Assembly: GCF_000383855.1 (NCBI RefSeq) | Contig: NZ_KB912877.1 | Location: forward strand, 1,937,285 to 2,001,284 | DNA length: 64,000 nt | Direction: 5' to 3' | Origin: Methylobacter marinus A45 | GTDB taxonomy: Bacteria > Pseudomonadota > Gammaproteobacteria > Methylococcales > Methylomonadaceae | Shown here: in pieces, positions 57,797 through 64,000 of the stretch | Layout: every line of letters starts with the position of its first letter | Position numbering within the stretch: position 1 is the first letter of the stretch | Made by a program: the position numbers and the translations under genes | Notes under the pieces: generated by a model | Told to the model about the DNA's origin: nothing | Database searches by the model: none | Seen by the model: the letters and a program-made list of their open reading frames with translations, nothing else

Positions 57797-59506
57797 ATGA
57801 AGATGAACATGAGATTATTGAAATTAATACTAGTCGGACCCTATCGAGTGACACTGCTTCTTCTGTTTTTGTTGGTGCATGCCTCGGGGCTATCGGCGGC
57901 TGAAATTAATGTCGCGGTAGACCGCAGTCCGGTCAATCTTAATGAATCCTTTCAGATCACGTTCACGGCGACCGACTCGCCCGACGACGATCCTGATTTC
58001 ACACCGCTGGAACAGGATTTTGAAGTATTGGGCCAGAGCCAGAGTAGCCATTTGTCGTGGATTAACGGCACATCCAGCAAAACCGTTCAGTGGGTGTTGC
58101 AAGTCATGGCCAAACACACCGGCAGCCTGACGATACCATCCATACAATTTGGCGACGATGCGAGCAAGCAGGCGGCTGTGCGGGTAACCGAAGGCGCGGC
58201 GGATAAGGACCAGTTGGTCGACGGGGATTTGTTTCTAGAGGTTGAGGCGACGCCTGAAAGTCCTTATGTACAATCCCAGGTTCTCTATACCATGCGCTTA
58301 TATCGCAGGGTCGAAATTTCCCAGGCCGGTTTGAATGAGCCGGAACTGGCCGATGCGGTCATTGAAAAACTTGGCGACGACAGCAATTACAGCACGCAGA
58401 TCAATGGCGTCAATTATTGGGTCACCGAACGAAAGTACGCCATTTTCCCGCAAAAAAGCGGCCGCATGACCATCAAGCCTTTGGAATTGACGGCTCAGGT
58501 CGTGACCTCGACTCGTCCCAGTTTCGGCGGTTTCTTCAATCCCCAGATGACCAAAACCCAGCGCGTGGCATCCCGGTCAATAACACTGGACGTACAACCG
58601 GCGGCGGCATCTTTTACAGGACAGCACTGGCTGCCTGCCGAACAGCTGCATTTAAAACAGGAATGGTCGGGCGATATCGAGCACATGAAAGTGGGGGAAC
58701 CGTTGACGCGGACACTGACGGTGTTGGCAAAAGGCACCATGGTCAGTCAGTTGCCGGAATTAAATGCTGCCAAAACGCCTGAGCAGTTAAAAAGCTACCC
58801 TGACCAACCGGCACTGCAGGAGCAGAAGAAAAACGACGGCGTGATTGCCTTCAGGGAAGAAAAAATAGCCTTGATTCCATCGAAGGCGGGCAGTTATACA
58901 TTGCCGGCCATAGAATTACCCTGGTTTAATATCAAAACCCAGCAGATGGAAGTGGCCACGATTCCGGAAACCACCATCCATGCCGTCGCCGCAGCCGCCG
59001 CTCCCGCGCAGCCTAAAGCGCCGGTTGAAATAGCGGTAAAGCCAGAAAAGGTCAAGCAGGCGCCGCTCATACAGCCCCGGGAAACCAATATCTGGTTGGC
59101 GATTTCGGTATTCTTGGGCGCGGGCTGGCTGATGACGCTGGTTTATTTTCTGTTTAGACGGTCCGCCAATAAATCCGCACCGCAAGCTACTATGCCTGAG
59201 GCGAATTTAAACGACAGTATCAAAAAACTGAAACAGGCCTGTAGCGATAATGACGCCATAGCCGCCAAGGATGCCCTGCTGGAATGGGGCCGGCAAAAAT
59301 TCAATGCTACGAATCTCGGTGCCATCGCGTCTTTTTGCGAGGCCCGTTTAAGGGATGAGATCCTGCTGTTGAACCGAACCCTGTATGGTAGGGCTGTCGG
59401 ACAGTGGCAAGGAAAAAAACTGTTTCAGGCGTTCAGTGAACACAAAGCACGGGAAAGAATCGGGCAAACGGCGGATTCCAGTCTGGAACCGTTATACCGC
59501 TTGTGA
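57797..59506 (+). CDS. batD: BatD-type protein
   Basis: 569 residues. A signal-peptide-like helix (VTLLLLFLLVHASGLSAAE) is followed by immunoglobulin-like beta domains with SFQITFTATDSPDDDPDFTP, and a C-terminal membrane helix (AISVFLGAGWLMTLVYFLFR) with a cytoplasmic tail. These match BatD, required in Bacteroides and Leptospira for envelope stress resistance. It follows the BatB-BatC gene by 43 bp and ends the operon. nudE is convergent, with no gap. Confidence 0.88.
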   Translation: MKMNMRLLKLILVGPYRVTLLLLFLLVHASGLSAAEINVAVDRSPVNLNESFQITFTATDSPDDDPDFTPLEQDFEVLGQSQSSHLSWINGTSSKTVQWVLQVMAKHTGSLTIPSIQFGDDASKQAAVRVTEGAADKDQLVDGDLFLEVEATPESPYVQSQVLYTMRLYRRVEISQAGLNEPELADAVIEKLGDDSNYSTQINGVNYWVTERKYAIFPQKSGRMTIKPLELTAQVVTSTRPSFGGFFNPQMTKTQRVASRSITLDVQPAAASFTGQHWLPAEQLHLKQEWSGDIEHMKVGEPLTRTLTVLAKGTMVSQLPELNAAKTPEQLKSYPDQPALQEQKKNDGVIAFREEKIALIPSKAGSYTLPAIELPWFNIKTQQMEVATIPETTIHAVAAAAAPAQPKAPVEIAVKPEKVKQAPLIQPRETNIWLAISVFLGAGWLMTLVYFLFRRSANKSAPQATMPEANLNDSIKKLKQACSDNDAIAAKDALLEWGRQKFNATNLGAIASFCEARLRDEILLLNRTLYGRAVGQWQGKKLFQAFSEHKARERIGQTADSSLEPLYRL

Positions 59507-60055
59507 TTATCTCGTCTTGAAATATTCCAGGGTCATGAACAAGGCGGCGATCGAGCGGGCTTCAGTGCATTCGCCCGTGGCCAGCAGGGCATTGATGTCG
59601 CTTAATTTCCACGGGATGACTTCTAGCTCTTCGGGTTCGTCTCCGGGCAGTTTTTCGGCGTACAGATCCTGCGCGATGATGATCTCGGTCATGTGTTCCA
59701 GATATGACGGCGCGATGGAAAAAGAGCTTAAATGATGCAGGTTTCTGGCACCGAAGCCGACTTCCTCTTTAAGCTCCCGGTTGGCGGCATCGAGAAACGA
59801 TTCGCCGGCATCGGTTTTGCCTTTCGGCAGACCCAGTTCATAACGATCGATACCGGCAAGGTATTCCCGTATCAGTAACACGGTGTCGACATCGAGCATG
59901 GGCACGATAAGCACGGCACCGCCGGGATTGCCCCGCGCCAGGCGCTCATAATTGCGCTGCACGCCGTTACTGAATTGCAGATCCAGTGATTCGATACGGA
60001 ATAAACGACTTTTCGCAACGACAGTCTTATTAAGGATGAGGGGTTTTTTAGCCAT
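59507..60055 (-). CDS. nudE: ADP compounds hydrolase NudE
   Basis: A 182-residue Nudix hydrolase that cleaves ADP-ribose, NADH and Ap3A. The Nudix box is GLPKGKTDAGESFLDAANRE followed by LKEEVGF, embedded in the NudE pattern RYELGLPKG. It starts MAKKPLILNKTVVAKSRLF. Its neighbour on the other side is the HAD gene yrfG; nudE and yrfG are also near each other in E. coli. Confidence 0.9.
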   Translation of the reverse strand: MAKKPLILNKTVVAKSRLFRIESLDLQFSNGVQRNYERLARGNPGGAVLIVPMLDVDTVLLIREYLAGIDRYELGLPKGKTDAGESFLDAANRELKEEVGFGARNLHHLSSFSIAPSYLEHMTEIIIAQDLYAEKLPGDEPEELEVIPWKLSDINALLATGECTEARSIAALFMTLEYFKTR

Positions 60056-60103
60056 TTCTAGAGTTTTAAATTAAATGATCTTCGGTAAATATAACGCACT
60101 CTT

Positions 60104-60760
60104 ATGATCGATTGGAACAAAATTGATACGGTATTGCTGGACATGGACGGCACGCTTCTGGATTTGAATTTCGATAATCATTTCTGGAAGGAATTCGTGC
60201 CGCTGAAATTCGCCGAGAAACAGGGTATAGCGCTAGCGGAAGCCAAACAGCTGTTGGAGCCGCGTTTCAAAAACATGGAAGGTCGGTTGGAATGGTACTG
60301 CCTCGATTACTGGAGTGAGGCGCTGCAACTCAATATCGCCGGATTGAAGGCTGAAATAGCGGGATTGATTTCGGTATTGCCGCATGTCGTCGAGTTTCTG
60401 GAAAAAATTCATCAGTCTCCACGCAAGGTTTTATTGGTGACTAATGCGCATCAGGACAGTCTCGGCTTGAAAATGGAAAAAACCTGTCTGCACCGGTTTT
60501 TCGACGACATCGTCAGCTCTCATACGCTGGGGTTTCCTAAGGAACATGCTGATTTCTGGCGCCTGTTGCAGCAGCAAAAACCGTTTGAAAAACACAATAC
60601 ATTGCTGATCGATGACAGCCTGGCGGTTTTGAATGCCGCCAGGCTGTTCGGCATAGCCCATCTGATTTCGGTCAGCAGGCCCGATACGCAGCTGCCCAAA
60701 AAGGAAATAACCGGTTTTCCCGCTATTGAGGATTTTCGGGAACTGATGCCCGGGCTTTAG
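60104..60760 (+). CDS. yrfG: HAD-family GMP/IMP nucleotidase YrfG
   Basis: A 218-residue HAD phosphatase. Motif I is VLLDMDGTLLDLNFDNHFW, motif II LLVTNAHQD, and motif IV LLIDDSLAVLNAARLFGI. This matches YrfG, which dephosphorylates GMP and IMP. Its last 38 bases overlap the convergent rhlB gene. Divergent from nudE. Confidence 0.85.
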   Translation: MIDWNKIDTVLLDMDGTLLDLNFDNHFWKEFVPLKFAEKQGIALAEAKQLLEPRFKNMEGRLEWYCLDYWSEALQLNIAGLKAEIAGLISVLPHVVEFLEKIHQSPRKVLLVTNAHQDSLGLKMEKTCLHRFFDDIVSSHTLGFPKEHADFWRLLQQQKPFEKHNTLLIDDSLAVLNAARLFGIAHLISVSRPDTQLPKKEITGFPAIEDFRELMPGL

Positions 60761-62006
60761 GCTTGCGCGGGCGCGGCCTTTTCTGCGGGGCACGTTTTTC
60801 CTGAGCCGGTGCGCTGCTCTTTCTTTTGGGCTTGACAACATCGTCCGCGAGCAAATCGGCGGTAATCGGCTTGATCGGCACTTTCTGCCCAATATAAGTT
60901 TCGATATCGGGCATGGAATACGCATATTCCTCGCAAATAAAGCTGATCGCCTCGCCGCTGGCGCCAAAGCGCGCGGTTCGTCCTATTCTATGCACATAAT
61001 CCTCGACATCCTGCGGCAGATCGTAATTGAAAACGTGCGAAACATCGGCGATATGCAGGCCCCGGGCCGCGACATCAGTCGCGATCAACAGCCGGATTCT
61101 GTTTTCCTGAAAATCATTGAGCAGGCGCTGGCGTTTATCCTGAGGCACATCGCCGCTTAACGCCGCGGTTTCATAGCCATTAGCATTGAGGTAATCGTTC
61201 AGCTGCTCGGCGCAGCGTTTGGTATTGACGAAAATAATGCTGCGTTGCGGCTTATATTGGTTCAAAATGCCCAGCAACAACGGAATCTTTTGTTCGTTAG
61301 AGGGGCAAAACGCACTTTGCTGTATGGCCTTGGACGTGACTTCCTCGGTCTCTATGCGTATCAGAACCGGATTGTTCATGTGTTCGTAAGCCAGTTCGGT
61401 TACTTTGTACGATAAAGTCGCCGAAAACAGCATGTTCAGACGTTTTTCCGGTGCTGGCATGCGTCTCAACAAATAGCGTATGTCTTTAATGAAACCCAAA
61501 TCGAACATGCGGTCGGCTTCGTCCATTACGGTGACTTGCACGTTGTCCAGCGTAAAGGCATTCTGCCGGTAAAAATCAATGATACGGCCGGGCGTACCGA
61601 TAATTATATCGATATTCGATTTCAGGCTGTCGAGCTGCTTCTGATAATCGGTGCCACCATAAATGAGAGCAAATTTAAGGTTAAGATGCGCGCCCAGCGA
61701 CCGGGCATCTTTATGGATCTGAATGGCCAGTTCGCGTGTCGGTGCCAGAATGATGGCCCGGGGATTTTTGACGGGATCACTGACATCATTGATCAAATGT
61801 TGGAAAGTGGCCAGCAGAAATGTGGCGGTTTTTCCGGTTCCGGTTTGCGCCTGGCCTGCGATATCCTTATCCCGAAGCAATAAAGGCAGGGCTTTGTCCT
61901 GTATCGGCGTGCAATGGTGGAAGCCGGCCTCTTGCAGGCCTTGCAGGATGATGTCAGACAATTCCAGGTTGCTGAAGCGAGTATTTGTTAAATGTGTCTT
62001 GTTCAT
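60723..62006 (-). CDS. rhlB: DEAD-box RNA helicase RhlB
   Basis: Degradosome-type RNA helicase. I chose the ATG at 62006 (MNKTHLTNTRFSNLELSD); an ATG at 62018 would add four residues. Motifs: Q motif with HHCTPIQDKALPLLL, Walker A AQTGTGKTATFLL, PTRELAIQ, VMDEADRMFDLGF, SATL, ATDVAARGLHIADVSHV, HRIGRTARFG. The basic C-terminal tail (KPKRKSSAPAQEKRAPQK) fits RhlB. The rhlB-trxA-rho arrangement is that of E. coli. Confidence 0.93.
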   Translation of the reverse strand: MNKTHLTNTRFSNLELSDIILQGLQEAGFHHCTPIQDKALPLLLRDKDIAGQAQTGTGKTATFLLATFQHLINDVSDPVKNPRAIILAPTRELAIQIHKDARSLGAHLNLKFALIYGGTDYQKQLDSLKSNIDIIIGTPGRIIDFYRQNAFTLDNVQVTVMDEADRMFDLGFIKDIRYLLRRMPAPEKRLNMLFSATLSYKVTELAYEHMNNPVLIRIETEEVTSKAIQQSAFCPSNEQKIPLLLGILNQYKPQRSIIFVNTKRCAEQLNDYLNANGYETAALSGDVPQDKRQRLLNDFQENRIRLLIATDVAARGLHIADVSHVFNYDLPQDVEDYVHRIGRTARFGASGEAISFICEEYAYSMPDIETYIGQKVPIKPITADLLADDVVKPKRKSSAPAQEKRAPQKRPRPRKPKARASVPENPQ

Positions 62007-62047
62007 AGACAATAGCATAACGTAAAAAACCTATCAGCTGAAATTGA

Positions 62048-62077
62048 TTGACAAATTAACGTTATCCCTCCTATAGT
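62048..62077 (+). promoter_or_regulatory. Sigma-70 promoter of trxA
   Basis: TTGACA (62048-62053), 18-base spacer, TATAGT (62072-62077), about 29 bases before the trxA start. A TTTTGGAGAAATA ribosome site follows. Strong match at both hexamers. Confidence 0.8.
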
Positions 62078-62105
62078 CTTAGCTTTTAAATTTTGGAGAA
62101 ATAGT

Positions 62106-62432
62106 GTGAGCGACTTAGTCCTTCATGTAAATGATAGTGAATTTAACGAAACTGTTATTAAAGCGGACGGTCCTGTGCTGGTAGATTATTGGGCTGAATG
62201 GTGTGGACCTTGCAAAATGATTGCACCGGTTCTGGATGAAATTGCCACAGAATACAAAGGCAAGTTAACCGTTGTTAAATTAAACATCGACGAAAACCCA
62301 CAAACACCACAACACTATGGCGTACGCGGTATTCCAACTTTGATGCTGTTTAAGAACGGCGAAGTGGAAGCCACAAAGGTAGGGGCATTGACAAAATCAC
62401 AGCTTGCCACCTTTATTGACAGTAATATATAA
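62106..62432 (+). CDS. trxA: Thioredoxin 1
   Basis: 108-residue disulfide reductase with the active site [15 protein letters not shown] and [13 protein letters not shown] including the cis-proline. A GTG start at 62106 is supported by TTTTGGAG upstream. It lies between rhlB (divergent) and rho, as in E. coli. Confidence 0.98.
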   Translation: MSDLVLHVNDSEFNETVIKADGPVLVDYWAEWCGPCKMIAPVLDEIATEYKGKLTVVKLNIDENPQTPQHYGVRGIPTLMLFKNGEVEATKVGALTKSQLATFIDSNI

Positions 62433-62616
62433 ATAAATCCTGCTCAGCCCGTCACAAAAAGCTTGGACGGGTTTGGGTATTTAAGTTATACTTGTCGAGT
62501 GCCGCATCAGGCGCACTCAAAAGCATATCGCCCGATAAACTACATCCCTAAAGTCTAAATCCTATCTTGCTTAAGTTACGGTCCAGACCGTATACCCTTT
62601 TCTTCGAGTCATTTTT

Positions 62617-63873
62617 ATGAATCTAACCGAGTTAAAACTAAAACAAATCAGTGAAGTTATTGAAATAGCAGAGTCGCTAGGACTCGAAAGTGTCGCCAGA
62701 ACCCGTAAACAGGACTTAATCTTTGCTATCCTTAAGAAACAGGCGAAAGGCGGTGAAGATATCTATGGCGATGGCGTTCTGGAAATTCTACAGGATGGTT
62801 TTGGTTTTTTACGTACTCCGGGATGTTCTTATTTAGCGGGACCTGACGATATTTATGTCTCGCCCAGCCAAATCAGGCGATTTGCCTTAAAAACAGGGGA
62901 TACGGTCAGCGGCAAGATCAGGCCGCCTAAAGACAATGAGCGTTATTTTGCAATGCTCAAAGTCGAACAGATCAATTTCGAACCTCCTGAAAATACCAAA
63001 AATAAAATTCACTTCTCTAACCTGACTCCTCTCTTTGCCAATCAGCGATTCGTTCTGGAAAAAGGCAATGGCACCAGTGAAGATTTAACCGGACGCATCA
63101 TCGATTTAATCGCGCCTATCGGCAAAGGCCAGCGCGGCTTGATCGTATCGCCGCCGAAAGCCGGTAAAACGATGATCCTGCAAAGTCTGGCACAATCCAT
63201 CGCCGAAAAGAATCCCGAATGTTATCTGATTGTTTTGTTGATCGATGAACGTCCCGAAGAGGTTACGGAAATGGAGCGCTGCGTGCGCGGTGAAGTCATC
63301 TCCAGTACTTTTGATGAACCGGCAACCCGCCACGTTCAGGTCGCGGAGATGGTGATTGAGAAAGCACGCCGTCTGGTCGAGCATAAACACGATGTAGTTA
63401 TTTTGTTAGACTCGATCACTAGGCTGGCAAGAGCTTACAATACGGTCGTTCCTTCTTCGGGAAAGATCTTGACCGGTGGTGTGGACGCCAACGCACTGGA
63501 AAAACCGAAACGCTTTTTCGGCGCGGCGCGTAATATCGAGGAAGGCGGCAGCCTGACGATTATCGCCACGGCGCTGGTTGATACCGGTTCCCGAATGGAC
63601 GAAGTGATCTATGAGGAGTTTAAAGGCACCGGCAACATGGAACTGCATCTGGATCGCAAGATTGCGGAAAAACGTATTTACCCCGCGATCAATATCAATC
63701 GTTCCGGCACGCGTCGGGAAGAATACCTGGTCGATCCTGATACGTTGCAAAAAACCTGGATCCTGCGCAAAATCCTGCAACCGATGGACGAAACGGCCGC
63801 TTCGGAATTCCTGGTGGGCAAGCTGAAGGATTTCAAGACTAACGCCGAGTTTTTTGAATCGATGAAACGTTGA
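62617..63873 (+). CDS. rho: Transcription termination factor Rho
   Basis: Hexameric RNA helicase for Rho-dependent termination. 418 residues: N-terminal helix bundle ([20 protein letters not shown]), RNA-binding cold-shock fold with DGFGFLRTP, Walker [33 protein letters not shown], and [17 protein letters not shown] for the Q/R loop region. It follows a 184-bp leader which in E. coli is autoregulatory. Confidence 0.98.
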   Translation: MNLTELKLKQISEVIEIAESLGLESVARTRKQDLIFAILKKQAKGGEDIYGDGVLEILQDGFGFLRTPGCSYLAGPDDIYVSPSQIRRFALKTGDTVSGKIRPPKDNERYFAMLKVEQINFEPPENTKNKIHFSNLTPLFANQRFVLEKGNGTSEDLTGRIIDLIAPIGKGQRGLIVSPPKAGKTMILQSLAQSIAEKNPECYLIVLLIDERPEEVTEMERCVRGEVISSTFDEPATRHVQVAEMVIEKARRLVEHKHDVVILLDSITRLARAYNTVVPSSGKILTGGVDANALEKPKRFFGAARNIEEGGSLTIIATALVDTGSRMDEVIYEEFKGTGNMELHLDRKIAEKRIYPAININRSGTRREEYLVDPDTLQKTWILRKILQPMDETAASEFLVGKLKDFKTNAEFFESMKR

Positions 63874-63891
63874 TTCCGGCGGGAGTTGCTA

Positions 63892-63930
63892 TATCAAATG
63901 TGCGGCGTGAGCCATGCCGCACATTTGATA
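63892..63930. terminator. 15-bp hairpin between rho and a convergent gene
   Basis: TATCAAATGTGCGGC (63892-63906) pairs with GCCGCACATTTGATA (63916-63930), loop of 9 bases. It starts 19 bases after the rho stop. Convergent genes on both sides suggest a bidirectional terminator. Confidence 0.75.
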
Positions 63931-63944
63931 ATGTGGCGCAGGTC

Positions 63945-64000
63945 TCAGGATTGGGGCGGTACATACCCTTCAGGCATGTCGGTATTGCCTTCAAACAGAA
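63945..64000 (-). CDS. Partial leftward gene (C-terminal end only)
   Basis: The minus-strand frame gives LFEGNTDMPEGYVPPQS and a TGA stop at 63945-63947. With only 17 residues the product cannot be named. Placement after the rho terminator hairpin supports a real convergent gene running in from beyond the window. Confidence 0.4.
   Translation of the reverse strand, partial: LFEGNTDMPEGYVPPQS

Overview
The window is a chromosomal segment of a gammaproteobacterium carrying the replication, partition and membrane-biogenesis neighbourhood. Gene content and order (dnaA-dnaN-recF-gyrB, rpmH-rnpA-yidD-yidC-mnmE, mnmG-rsmG-parA-parB-atpI-atpB, tesA/ybbA/ybbP with nfeD-qmcA nearby, rhlB/trxA/rho, apaG-apaH near folA) are typical of that class. 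Two MoxR modules, a methionine-rich multicopper oxidase and the style of the hypothetical genes suggest a methanotroph of the Methylococcales. That is an inference: no methane or methanol oxidation gene lies in the window.

Layout. 1-6 kb: atpB (cut by the window edge), atpI, parB, a truncated parB-like gene coupled to parA, rsmG and mnmG, all leftward. 6-10.6 kb: arfA with a 23-bp hairpin inside its coding region, a DksA/TraR zinc-finger gene, and a MoxR-DUF58-transglutaminase operon. 10.6-11.1 kb: a gene-free stretch of REP-like and MITE-like repeats. 11.1-18.9 kb: nfeD-qmcA, tesA divergent from ybbA-ybbP, a glycine-zipper lipoprotein and trmN6. 18.9-21.3 kb: a scar with an ISAs1-type transposase remnant, a frameshifted autotransporter barrel, and a REP-associated tyrosine transposase flanked by two ~120-bp REP pairs. 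21.3-32.1 kb: a 1339-residue uncharacterised membrane protein, mpl, an ankyrin protein, apaG-apaH, the multicopper oxidase, folA and an asparaginase. 32.1-32.75 kb: AT-rich, with an untracked 42-codon membrane-protein gene and several strong hairpins. 32.75-40.5 kb: thyA-lgt-gyrB-recF-dnaN-dnaA, with two parS sites at the gyrB/recF junction. 40.7-44.5 kb: rpmH to mnmE, rightward. 44.5-47.8 kb: a decayed type I restriction locus. 48-52.2 kb: two paralogous small secreted proteins, a CPXCG protein, an SDR, a DUF4124 protein and a POT transporter. 52.26-52.40 kb: a DnaA-box cluster proposed as oriC. 52.6-59.5 kb: a six-gene Bat (MoxR/VWA) operon. 59.5-64 kb: nudE, a HAD nucleotidase, rhlB, trxA, rho and the end of an unidentified leftward gene.

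How the parts fit. ParA and ParB should act on the parS pair at 36.8 kb, 34 kb from their own genes. DnaA should act on the DnaA-box cluster at 52.3 kb and on the single box in front of dnaN. YidC, Lgt, the two MoxR modules, TesA and YbbAP serve the envelope. ArfA rescues stalled ribosomes. No tRNA, rRNA or CRISPR array was seen.
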